Assembly: GCF_030913635.1 (NCBI RefSeq)
Contig: NZ_CP133188.1
Location: 1 to 64,000 of the forward strand
Direction of reading: 5' to 3'
Source: Sedimentibacter sp. MB35-C1
GTDB taxonomy: Bacteria; Bacillota; Clostridia; Tissierellales; Sedimentibacteraceae
DNA: 64,000 nt
This document shows, one piece after another, positions 48,874 through 56,386 of this stretch; the first letter of the stretch is position 1, and the number at the start of each line of letters is the position of its first letter. A program made the position numbers and the translations under genes. The notes under the pieces were generated by a model. That model did no database searches and was not told where the DNA came from. It saw only the letters and a list, made by a program, of their open reading frames with translations.

Positions 48874-48901
48874 TAAAAGCGGTCTTACAGGCCGTTTTTT
48901 T
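48874..48901 (+). terminator. terminator after the amidohydrolase gene
   Basis: CGGTC-TTACA-GGCCG followed by TTTTTTT. Confidence 0.7.
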
Positions 48902-49108
48902 ACACAAATTATTATAATATTGAACAAAAAAATCATTAGGTGAAAAAAGAAATATATTTCAAATCACGAATCTTATTACTAAGCAATATTTTTCAATTTA
49001 AAAGTTTATAATTTTTCAATTATTGTAACAATTTTAACAAATTCGCTAACTATTTTTTAAAAAATTAGTATTATCTTCAATTTGAAGTACTTTTTATAAG
49101 GCTGTAAG

Positions 49109-49253
49109 ACATTTTTTCGTTAGTTAATTAACTATATATTAACAAAATGTAAAATTTATCACCCTTGACTTTTTTTTCTAATATACATATTTTTTCGGTT
49201 AAGGACAACTTTTAAAAACTTACATATTTTTTCTCATATATGAACATTTTTTC
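49109..49253. repeat. four copies of ACAT(AT)TTTTTTC upstream of agcS
   Basis: ACATTTTTTC occurs at 49109-49118 and 49244-49253, and ACATATTTTTTC at 49185-49196 and 49222-49233. They lie in a 505-base gene-free, very AT-rich stretch upstream of the agcS promoter. They may be binding sites or simple-sequence drift. Confidence 0.5.
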
Positions 49254-49264
49254 ATTTTTCAGCA

Positions 49265-49293
49265 TTGTTTATATATCATATATGTGATAGAAT
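49265..49293 (+). promoter_or_regulatory. agcS promoter
   Basis: TTGTTT, 17 bases, TAGAAT. A second -35-like TTGACT is at 49165-49170 but has a weak -10. Confidence 0.55.
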
Positions 49294-49301
49294 GGTGAAA
49301 A

Positions 49302-49336
49302 CGTTATATTTTACGTTCTCTAATATAACGCTTTTT
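49302..49336 (+). other. hairpin with T run at the 5' end of the agcS mRNA
   Basis: CGTTATATT (49302-49310) pairs with AATATAACG (49322-49330), followed by CTTTTTC. It lies within about ten bases of the predicted transcription start and 32 bases before the ATG. Confidence 0.55.
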
Positions 49337-49367
49337 CATTCATTATATTATTATAGGAGGCTACTCT

Positions 49368-50717
49368 ATGGAAGCAATTATGAACATCAACAGTTGGCTA
49401 AATAATATTGTGTGGGGACCACCAATGTTAATACTGATTGTTGGAACAGGACTATTTTTATCAGTAAGTACAAAGTTCTTCTCAATTACCAAGTTAGGGT
49501 ACATCTTGAAGAACACTCTTCTTAAAATCTTTTCTAAGGACCAATCTGGAGAAGGTGAAGTAACGGCATTCCAGGCTGTTGCTACAGCTCTTGCCGCTAC
49601 AGTTGGAACAGGTAACATAGCAGGTGTTGCAACCGCTATTGCTGCCGGAGGTCCAGGAGCATTATTATGGATGTGGATTGCCGCAATACTAGGTATGACT
49701 ACTAAGTTCTCAGAAGTTGTACTGTCCATTAAATTCAGAGAAAAAACACCTGACGGACGTTTTGTCGGCGGACCCATGTACTATATTAGGAATGGCTTAG
49801 GATGGAACTGGCTTGCAGTGCTATTTGCTCTGTTTGGTACACTTGCAGCATTCGGAATCGGTAACATGGTTCAATCAAACTCAGTTGCTGACGCTCTGCA
49901 ATCTTCTTTCAGCCTTAATCCTTGGATTACAGGTATTGTATTGGCAGTTGTCACTGCTTTGGTTATAGTTGGCGGAATAAAAAGAATTGGTGCCTTCACA
50001 GAAAAACTTGTTCCTTTTATGGCTGCTATTTATATTCTTGGTGGATTAGCAATTATTATAATTAACATAGGTAAGGTTCCTGCTGCTTTCGTTACTATAT
50101 TTGAAAGCGCATTCTCTGGAAGAGCTGCTGTCGGCGGTTTTGCAGGAGCAACAGTTATGCAGGCTGTTAGATTCGGTGTTGCCCGCGGTGTATTTACAAA
50201 CGAAGCCGGTTTAGGTAGTGCTCCAATAGCTCACGCTGCTGCTACTACAGATCACCCTGTTCGTCAAGGCCTTTGGGGAGTATTTGAAGTATTTGCAGAC
50301 ACACTTGTTATATGTAGTATAACAGCTTTGGCAATAATTACATCAGGTGTTTGGGAAACAGGCATGACAGGAGCCGCACTTACAACACAGGCTTTCGACG
50401 TATCGTTACCAGGCGGAGGATACATCGTATCAATAGGTATTGTAATGTTTGCTTTCTCAACTATAGTTGGATGGGAATACTACGGTGAAAGATGTGCTGA
50501 GTACTTATTCGGACCTAAAGCAATTATGGTTTACAGAATAATTTGGATACCGTTTATTTTAATAGGCGCTATCGGTGGTCTTGAAGTTATTTGGGCTTTA
50601 GCAGACACATTAAACGGATTAATGGCTATTCCGAACTTAATAGGCGTTGTAGCATTGAGCGGAACAGTATTTAAACTTACAAAAGAGTTTTTCTCTTCAG
50701 AAAAAGCTAAAAACTAA
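49368..50717 (+). CDS. alanine/glycine:cation symporter (AgcS family)
   Basis: A Na+ or H+-coupled importer for alanine or glycine, 449 aa with about eleven membrane segments. Family signature regions: GEVTAFQAVATALAATVGTGN (in part AVATALAATVGTGN), GGPGALLWMWIAAILGMTTKF (in part GALLWMWIAAILGM), PMYYIRNGLGW and VARGVFTNEAGLGSAPIAHA. RBS AGGAGG. It is a single gene between an upstream leader hairpin and a strong terminator. Glycine or alanine uptake fits an amino-acid-fermenting anaerobe. Confidence 0.93.
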   Translation: MEAIMNINSWLNNIVWGPPMLILIVGTGLFLSVSTKFFSITKLGYILKNTLLKIFSKDQSGEGEVTAFQAVATALAATVGTGNIAGVATAIAAGGPGALLWMWIAAILGMTTKFSEVVLSIKFREKTPDGRFVGGPMYYIRNGLGWNWLAVLFALFGTLAAFGIGNMVQSNSVADALQSSFSLNPWITGIVLAVVTALVIVGGIKRIGAFTEKLVPFMAAIYILGGLAIIIINIGKVPAAFVTIFESAFSGRAAVGGFAGATVMQAVRFGVARGVFTNEAGLGSAPIAHAAATTDHPVRQGLWGVFEVFADTLVICSITALAIITSGVWETGMTGAALTTQAFDVSLPGGGYIVSIGIVMFAFSTIVGWEYYGERCAEYLFGPKAIMVYRIIWIPFILIGAIGGLEVIWALADTLNGLMAIPNLIGVVALSGTVFKLTKEFFSSEKAKN

Positions 50718-50724
50718 ATCAACA

Positions 50725-50756
50725 AAAAAGCTGAGATATAAACCTCAGCTTTTTCT
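50725..50756. terminator. bidirectional terminator
   Basis: AAAAAGCTGAG/CTCAGCTTTTT, an 11-bp perfect stem between the convergent agcS and acidic SLH genes. Confidence 0.9.
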
Positions 50757-50766
50757 TTTTATCTTA

Positions 50767-52431
50767 TTATCTTACATAGATTTTAATTAATCCGTCATAA
50801 ACATTATAGTTATCTTCATCTTCATCTTCAAAAACAGTATAATTAAATTCTATATTACCTTCATCCTCAAAAATATATCTTATATATTCAATATCCTCTA
50901 ATTCATAGCTTACATCATTTTGAACATTGATTAAATTTCTCTTGCCATCAAGCTTAATTTTAAGAGTTCCTTCGTCAGGAATCACAAACATTGCATACTC
51001 GAGTTCTTCTTCGTCTATGTCATCTTCAACCAGTTCAAACAGTTCTTCTACAAAATCAACATCTATGAATTCATCCTCATAATCTGTCGTCAGTTTCATC
51101 GTAGAAATTTCTTGAACAGCTTCAACCGTTATCTTTATTTCCCCTTCATATACTTTATCGCTTGATTTTTCTTCTGCATAATATTTTATAACAACTTCCC
51201 CGTCAAAACCTTGATTTGGCTCAAATATGATGTAATCAACATCTTCTATATCATATGTTTTTGTTCTGGTCACAACTTCCTTGCTTTCAGGTTTTCCGTC
51301 CCCATCACTGTCATAGTACAAAACACCCTGTTTTTCTGAAGGAATTACAAATTTAACCGTATCAACAAAATCTTCAAAATCATCTTCATCTATGCGCACA
51401 TATTCGTTTTCAGAAATTTCATAGGTAATAAGCTTAAGGTTCTCATAGTCAACTCTTATTATTATTGACCCGTCATAGGAATCTTCTTCTGTATACGCCG
51501 TATATTTTACTGTAACTTCTCCTTCAAAATACTCTTCCGGAACAAATGCAATATTTCTTATTATGTTTTTTTCATACTTGCCTAAATAATACTTTGTTAC
51601 CTCAGATACCAAGGAATTTTCATTTTGATCTTCGTCATAATCATAATATAGTTTTCCTCCGGATTCCGGCAGTTCGAACTTCACATATTCAATGTCATCT
51701 TCTATAACATCGTCTAAAGCCTCTGTAAACCAGCTGTCTTTAAAGTCCAACTGTTCTCCATTTTCAACATTTACCTTAATATCGTTTATGTCATATTCCT
51801 TTTCATCATAATCATATTCGTTCATTATATAAAACATCATCCAAAAGACATCTCTTCTCTTTGCAAAGCTGTTTAATTCATCTTTGTAGATTTCTTCTAA
51901 CTCCTCTATCTTACCATCTTCAAAATCCACATTTAAGATTTCTCCCGAACGCTGTATAAGCCATATTGCCTCTTGAATTGTAACCGGGTTTCCAGGTCTG
52001 AAATATTTTCCATCTCCTTTAGCAATGCCCAGATCCTTTGCTATTTTAACCGATTCATAATAATACTCGTTAAAATCAACATCATCAAAAATTTCTTTAA
52101 ATTCTTCGGCTTTATCGTCGTAGTCGTCTTCGTCAATTACATCATATTGATCTAGCATCCTAGTGATCATTACAATCACATCAGCACGTTTTATATTTCC
52201 GCTCAAGCCAAAGTCCCCATTGCCGTATCCCTTCACTATATTCATTCTAATCAATAGATCCAGAGCATTTTCATAATCCTTCGTTTCTACTTTTTGGTAT
52301 GTTTTTTGGTATGTTTTCTGATGTGTTTTCCATTTGTCTTTCTTTGCCGACGGCACTGCAAATGCCGCAGTTGTAAATATCATACTCAATGCAACTGTGG
52401 ATGATATAATTCTTAAAACTTTGCTTTTCAT
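50767..52431 (-). CDS. acidic SLH-domain surface protein with beta repeats
   Basis: 554 aa, secreted (signal VLRIISSTVALSMIFTTAAFA, in part ISSTVALSMIFTTAAFA). After a short repeat HQKTYQKTYQK come SLH motifs (ALDLLIRMNIVKGYGNGDFG, FDDVDFNEYYYESVKIAKDLGIAKGDG; cited in parts IVKGYGNGDFG and VKIAKDLGIAKGDG). The rest is about three beta repeats with the pattern VKFxLPxxGxLYYDYD ... FVPEEYFEGEVTVKYTAY ... YDGSIIIRVDY. Asp and Glu dominate, so the protein is strongly acidic and may bind Ca2+. It resembles N-terminal-SLH proteins of clostridia. RBS GGAGG. Function unknown. Confidence 0.85.
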   Translation of the reverse strand: MKSKVLRIISSTVALSMIFTTAAFAVPSAKKDKWKTHQKTYQKTYQKVETKDYENALDLLIRMNIVKGYGNGDFGLSGNIKRADVIVMITRMLDQYDVIDEDDYDDKAEEFKEIFDDVDFNEYYYESVKIAKDLGIAKGDGKYFRPGNPVTIQEAIWLIQRSGEILNVDFEDGKIEELEEIYKDELNSFAKRRDVFWMMFYIMNEYDYDEKEYDINDIKVNVENGEQLDFKDSWFTEALDDVIEDDIEYVKFELPESGGKLYYDYDEDQNENSLVSEVTKYYLGKYEKNIIRNIAFVPEEYFEGEVTVKYTAYTEEDSYDGSIIIRVDYENLKLITYEISENEYVRIDEDDFEDFVDTVKFVIPSEKQGVLYYDSDGDGKPESKEVVTRTKTYDIEDVDYIIFEPNQGFDGEVVIKYYAEEKSSDKVYEGEIKITVEAVQEISTMKLTTDYEDEFIDVDFVEELFELVEDDIDEEELEYAMFVIPDEGTLKIKLDGKRNLINVQNDVSYELEDIEYIRYIFEDEGNIEFNYTVFEDEDEDNYNVYDGLIKIYVR

Positions 52432-52533
52432 AAATTTCCTCCATTTACTACTAATTATAATTGTTACTTCTGAAATTCCAGATACACAATAATGTTCGGT
52501 ACCAGCAAATAAAATTTAGGGGTGTAATTTAAT

Positions 52534-53238
52534 TTAATGAAATTCTATGTATTGATTATTAACATCCACCAAATATTTTTCGCATGTGCCTTGAAACCTT
52601 TCTGCCACTAAATTCTCAATTTCAGCCATAGCATTATACAGTGATGCCCCCTCCTCATATTCAAAACCCACAAGCTGAAAAAATACATCTTTACTGTTTA
52701 AAGTAATTTTTCCCAACTCGCTCTGTCTCCAAACCCATTTTAAAGTTTGGACTTTATTCCCGCTTGTAAACACAAGTTCACCTTCGGGCACACCCTCATA
52801 CTCGCTTGCACCAAAAGGCAGAAAGATATCATTATTTCTACTGTATCGAACTTCTAAATCTTCGCTAATGTCTTTCAAATCATGTCCACCAAGAGAGATA
52901 CCGTTTTCAATTGAAACAGCATTGCACAAGTCAACCAAAGCATTTATAACAGGAAGATGCCCTCCTTTTAATACTCTTTTAAACATTGCTTCCACAGAAG
53001 GCGGATATTTATTAGGATTTATCCCCGACTTAAGCATTACTTCTCTGTAAAGCGACACATTGTGCAACTGCCTAAGCTGGGCAGGATTTATATCTTCTTT
53101 CATTCTGGATTCTGCCTTTCTTAGCCGCTGCTCGTCCTCAGGCAAAGTTTCAGAATTTTTAATATTATGCGCAACTATAATTCCAAATTTTATTTTTTGT
53201 TCTAATTCAAAAACGGATTTATCAATTGTATATTTCAT
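52534..53238 (-). CDS. B3/B4 tRNA-binding-domain protein
   Basis: A stand-alone relative of the B3/B4 editing domain of PheRS beta. Typical pieces are LRQLHNVSLYREVMLKSGINPNKYPPSVEAM (in part YREVMLKSGINPNKYPPSVE), LPVINALVDLCNAVSIENGISLGGHDL (in part NALVDLCNAVSIENG), and VFFQLVGFE. Free-standing members are thought to clear mischarged or otherwise modified aminoacyl-tRNA, but few are tested. 234 aa; ATG 53238 follows GGAGAG. Single gene. Confidence 0.88.
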   Translation of the reverse strand: MKYTIDKSVFELEQKIKFGIIVAHNIKNSETLPEDEQRLRKAESRMKEDINPAQLRQLHNVSLYREVMLKSGINPNKYPPSVEAMFKRVLKGGHLPVINALVDLCNAVSIENGISLGGHDLKDISEDLEVRYSRNNDIFLPFGASEYEGVPEGELVFTSGNKVQTLKWVWRQSELGKITLNSKDVFFQLVGFEYEEGASLYNAMAEIENLVAERFQGTCEKYLVDVNNQYIEFH

Positions 53239-53386
53239 CACGCTCTCCTCGTTTTATATTTATATTTATTATATTATATCGTAACTTCCAAAAAATTCAA
53301 TTTATTTTGAATTTATATCTTTTATATTTTAACATTAGCAGGATATATTTTGATATTTTGAAAATAATATTACAGGAGGTGTTTTT

Positions 53387-53920
53387 ATGAATTTTACACA
53401 AAAAGAAAGAACTTTGCTGGAAGATCAAAAAAGCCACGAGGAAATTTGCATACAAAAATATACTAACTATGCAAGTTTAGCACAAGATCAAGAGTTAAAG
53501 AATATTTTCAATCAAATTGCTCAAACAGAACAGCAGCATTACAACACTATTGATCAGCTCTTAAAAGGGCAGGTACCACAAATGCAGCAGGGAGGATCAC
53601 AGCAGAATCAGAGCAGCGGCATGCAGATGAAATCTCAGCAGTTGCAGTCAATGCAAGGCAGTCAGCAAAAGCAGGCAAATCAATCGCCCAGTTTTGTGCC
53701 TAAAGGCCAATCTCTAAATTATAGCAATTCAGACAAAGATTTGTGCAGTGATTTGCTTATGACTGAAAAATATGTTTCATCAACGTATGATACAGCCATA
53801 TTTGAATTTAGAGATCCACAGGTTCGTAGTATTTTAAATCACATTCAAAAAGAAGAACAGCAGCATGGGGAAACTCTATATAAATATATGGAAAGCAAGG
53901 GAATGTACCAGGCTAAATAA
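53387..53920 (+). CDS. CotF-like spore coat protein
   Basis: A 177-aa protein with two halves of a ferritin-like helical pair, separated by a Gln/Ser/Met-rich linker (residues about 65-100). The N-terminal LLEDQKSHEEICIQKYTNYA and the C-terminal LLMTEKYVSSTYDTAIFEF with IQKEEQQHGETLYKYM are typical of coat protein F. It indicates an endospore former. RBS AGGAGGTG. Single gene with a strong terminator. Confidence 0.92.
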   Translation: MNFTQKERTLLEDQKSHEEICIQKYTNYASLAQDQELKNIFNQIAQTEQQHYNTIDQLLKGQVPQMQQGGSQQNQSSGMQMKSQQLQSMQGSQQKQANQSPSFVPKGQSLNYSNSDKDLCSDLLMTEKYVSSTYDTAIFEFRDPQVRSILNHIQKEEQQHGETLYKYMESKGMYQAK

Positions 53921-53942
53921 AACAATCTTCTTCAACTATCTG

Positions 53943-53995
53943 AGCGGCATTATTCTTGGTGACTTTGTCATCAAGAAATAATGCCGCTTTTTATT
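53943..53995 (+). terminator. cotF terminator
   Basis: AGCGGCATTATT (53943-53954) pairs with AATAATGCCGCT (53977-53988) followed by TTTTTA. Between here and 54188 the sequence is AT-rich with nothing else visible. Confidence 0.9.
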
Positions 53996-54187
53996 TTAGA
54001 ATATCAAACAAAATTTTATTATAATTATAACGATTGTTTGTTTTTTTACACTCAAACTTTTTTGTATAATATTTTTTCATTAATTGTTGTCTATTTTTAA
54101 AAAAAATTCATGCTTTAAAGGCGTTGATTTTGCTTGTTTTCATTGAAATACCAGCACAATTTACTGGCATATGTCAAAATTTAATTA

Positions 54188-54216
54188 TTGATATATTTTA
54201 AATTTTAGATTATAAT
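54188..54216 (+). promoter_or_regulatory. promoter of the selenoprotein gene
   Basis: TTGATA, 17 bases, TATAAT, 43 bases before the ATG. Confidence 0.75.
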
Positions 54217-54259
54217 TATTATATAGTTTTAACATACTACTTATATTAGGAGAGTGAAT

Positions 54260-54916
54260 ATGTCAGAAAACAAACAGATATCAAGGAAAGAATTCATCAA
54301 AAGCATGGGATACACGGCAGCAGGTGTAGTTGCAGCCGGTTCGTTAGGCGGACTTCTTACAGGTTGCTCAACTTCTGCACCAGCAGCAGATGTTGATACT
54401 TCTCAGGCTCCAGAGTTTCCATGGCCTTATAAAAAGCTTGACCCTGCAGTAGTAGAGGCGGCAGCTTTTCAAGGATATAAAGAAAAGGGTGGCTGAGGCT
54501 CCGGAGTGGCTGAAGGTTTCTTCGGCGTATTATCTCAAGAAGTAGGATATCCATTCAATCAAGTTCCTGTAGCAGCATTTACAAATTTTGGAGCAGGATT
54601 CCAGCAGGCCGCATTATGCGGATCTGTAGGAGCAGCAGCACTATGTCTTGGAACTGTTTGCGAACCAGATGTAGCTAAAAAACTACTAGGAGAATTGGAA
54701 AGCTGGTATAAAGAAGCTGAACTTCCTATATACCAACCGGATATTAAATTAGAAACAACTGTTGCAAACTCTATTCTATGTGCAGACTCAGTGGGAACCT
54801 TTATGGAGAAAACAGGAGTCGAAATGGGAAGCGATGAAAGAAAAGCTCGCTGTGCAGGTGTTGCAGCAGATGTAACCAGAAAAATGGTAGAATTGCTTAA
54901 TGCTCAATATGCATAA
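54260..54916 (+). CDS. Tat-type selenoprotein lipoprotein, C_GCAxxG_C_C / split-Soret-like redox family
   Basis: 218 residues with Sec at 79. The frame from ATG 54260 (RBS AGGAG) meets TGA at 54494-54496 and continues in the same frame to 54916. Upstream: a Tat-like signal (SRKEFIKSMG, one Arg-Lys pair in place of Arg-Arg), hydrophobic stretch and lipobox LLTGC36. Downstream: GSGVAEGFFGVLSQEVGYPF, NFGAGFQQAALC120, C129, C134, C174 and C198, as in the C_GCAxxG_C_C family and the N-terminal part of split-Soret cytochromes, where the UGA position is Cys (KGGC-G). No CxxCH haem site. A SECIS-like hairpin follows the UGA. Inferred role: exported selenol/thiol redox protein on the outer membrane face. 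A nonsense mutation in a pseudogene is much less likely. Confidence 0.9.
54497..54526 (+). promoter_or_regulatory. bacterial SECIS-like element
   Basis: Twelve bases after the UGA, GCUGAAG (54509-54515) pairs with CUUCGGC (54520-54526; one G-U) around the loop GUUU. The distance and size match the SelB-binding upper stem-loop of Escherichia coli fdhF (11 bases after UGA, about 17 bases, G and U needed in the loop). Confidence 0.75.
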
Positions 54917-54930
54917 AAAGCAAATTATTA

Positions 54931-54972
54931 AATAAACGAGGATTATTCTTCCTCGTTTATTTAATAATTTTT
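54931..54972 (+). terminator. terminator after the selenoprotein gene
   Basis: AATAAACGAGGA (54931-54942) pairs with TCCTCGTTTATT (54950-54961), followed by TTAATAATTTTT. Confidence 0.85.
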
Positions 54973-54975
54973 AGA

Positions 54976-55004
54976 TTGAAAAATGTAACGTTTCATAGTA
55001 TAAT
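54976..55004 (+). promoter_or_regulatory. tatA promoter
   Basis: TTGAAA, 17 bases, perfect TATAAT, 30 bases before the tatA start. tatA can therefore be expressed apart from the selenoprotein gene. Confidence 0.8.
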
Positions 55005-55033
55005 AGACAAAAAAGCACAGAAGGTGGGATTAC

Positions 55034-55225
55034 ATGGGCAGAATTGGAGCACCAGAGTTAATATTAATATTAGCTATTGCATTAATAATTTTTGGTCCTT
55101 CTAAGCTACCCGAAATCGGAAGATCAATCGGCGAAGCTTTTGGACAATTTAAGCGTCATGCAAACAAAGTCTCAGAAGACACTACTACTGAAGCTAAAGA
55201 TTCAGACAACGATAAGAATAGTTAA
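55034..55225 (+). CDS. tatA: Sec-independent (Tat) translocase subunit TatA
   Basis: 63 aa: one N-terminal membrane helix ([15 protein letters not shown]), the hinge [20 protein letters not shown] with the conserved FG and amphipathic helix, and a short charged tail. It forms the pore-lining or membrane-thinning part of the twin-arginine translocase with TatC (encoded at 31 kb). Its location directly after a Tat-type selenoprotein gene suggests that the two are functionally linked. RBS AAGGTGGG. Confidence 0.95.
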   Translation: MGRIGAPELILILAIALIIFGPSKLPEIGRSIGEAFGQFKRHANKVSEDTTTEAKDSDNDKNS

Positions 55226-55236
55226 CAGAGGATAAA

Positions 55237-55270
55237 AATACTTAGTATTAATATTAAGTATTTTTTCTTT
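55237..55270 (+). terminator. tatA terminator
   Basis: AATACTTA/TAAGTATT followed by TTTTT. From here to 55412 the sequence is AT-rich with nothing clear. Confidence 0.7.
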
Positions 55271-55412
55271 TTAAGAGAAAAGCTTAAGTGCTTTAGCGCT
55301 GGGTTTTATTGTTAAAATATTTACTTTTACTTCTGCTTCTAAAAACTAACAAATCATTTTTTTCTTTTTAATTATTTGTTTAGTTCAAAATAAATAAAGG
55401 ACAAACTATTAA

Positions 55413-55442
55413 TTGACAAATTGTGCATATATGTGTTATCAT
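55413..55442 (+). promoter_or_regulatory. orphan promoter (extended -10)
   Basis: TTGACA, 18 bases, TATCAT, with TG one base upstream of the -10. No plus-strand gene follows before a terminator about 60 bases on. Confidence 0.6.
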
Positions 55443-55448
55443 TAATTT

Positions 55449-55552
55449 GTTAATTAATTAACCTTTCAATTAATTCCTCCATCGATACATCCAAGTATAT
55501 ATAAATTGCTCCTCCTTGCCATAATTACAGGCATGGAGGAGCAATTTTTATA
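55449..55552 (+). ncRNA. candidate small RNA
   Basis: Between the orphan promoter and a strong terminator there is no open frame of note. The predicted RNA of about 100 nt has a free CCUCC (55476-55480) and a terminator stem AAATTGCTCCTCC (55503-55515) / GGAGGAGCAATTT (55535-55547) with an inner GCC/GGC pair and T5. CCUCC could pair with Shine-Dalgarno sequences. The hairpin also lies just after the sfsA stop on the other strand and may serve both. Confidence 0.45.
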
Positions 55553-55559
55553 CAATGAA

Positions 55560-56240
55560 TTACAATCTAACGTCAACATTATTTTTAGCTTCTATTGAAT
55601 TTTCTGTAATTTCACAGTCAAGAGCCAATATGGTAACCCCTCTTTTTTTTGCTCTTATTAAAGCTTCTCCGAATTCTCTATGAGTTTTGTAGTTTGGAGT
55701 AAAATATAGCACATCGCTCATCTGCACAATAAATACAACATATGCTTCATATCCGTCATGCAGGCATTCTGCCAGTTCATTAATATGTTTTAACCCCCTG
55801 GCCGTGGGTGCGTCCGGAAACAGAACTATATTATCTTCCTCTAATGTAACACCTTTAACCTCTATTAGTATTTTTTTATTGTCTGCTTCTATATAGAAAT
55901 CAAATCTAGAATTATTATATTTATACTCCGGTTTTATCAGACTTATATTATTAAATAAATACCCTTTCTTTACCCACTCATGAAATACTTTATTTGGTGC
56001 CTGACTGTCAATATTAATGAGTCTGTTTCCTTTATAAACTGAAATCAAATCATATTTTGTCTTTCGTTTTGAACTATCAAATTCCTGGACAAATATTTTA
56101 GAATCCTTAATAAGAAGCTCCTTGCACCTGCCTGTATTCTTAACATGGCAGACTTCATTTTTCCCCTCGATTTCAATATTAGCAATAAATCTGTTCGGTC
56201 TGTTAATAAATTTAGCCTTCTTTATATTTTTATATTTCAT
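55560..56240 (-). CDS. sfsA: SfsA family protein (DNA/RNA nuclease-like)
   Basis: 226 aa, complete. It shows KNTGRCKELL, SRFDFYIEADNKKILIEVKGVTLEE (in part SRFDFYIE and ILIEVKGVTLEE, the PD-(D/E)XK-like core), FPDAPTARGLKHINEL and FTPNYKTHREFGEAL. In Escherichia coli SfsA was named for stimulating sugar fermentation genes; the fold suggests a nuclease. Role here unknown. Single gene. Confidence 0.93.
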   Translation of the reverse strand: MKYKNIKKAKFINRPNRFIANIEIEGKNEVCHVKNTGRCKELLIKDSKIFVQEFDSSKRKTKYDLISVYKGNRLINIDSQAPNKVFHEWVKKGYLFNNISLIKPEYKYNNSRFDFYIEADNKKILIEVKGVTLEEDNIVLFPDAPTARGLKHINELAECLHDGYEAYVVFIVQMSDVLYFTPNYKTHREFGEALIRAKKRGVTILALDCEITENSIEAKNNVDVRL

Positions 56241-56386
56241 AGTGTTCTCTTTTCTTATGCCGAGATTTAATCATAATATCACATGAAGCTTATTATTGTC
56301 AAAGCCTTAAGATATACGGAATTTTATATGGATAATATTTAATTTATGTTCAATACTAAATATAGTTTAATGTAGAGGTGTTTAAT

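Noticed and set aside
54284-54367. Haem-binding split-Soret cytochrome
   Set aside because: No CxxCH motif occurs anywhere in the protein.
54357-54554. Minus-strand frame crossing the UGA of the selenoprotein gene
   Set aside because: No ribosome site or family match; the plus-strand frame is conserved on both sides of the UGA.
55503-55552. Only an sfsA terminator
   Set aside because: Not fully rejected: the hairpin suits sfsA too, but the better T run and the upstream orphan promoter are on the plus strand, so a small RNA was kept as a candidate.
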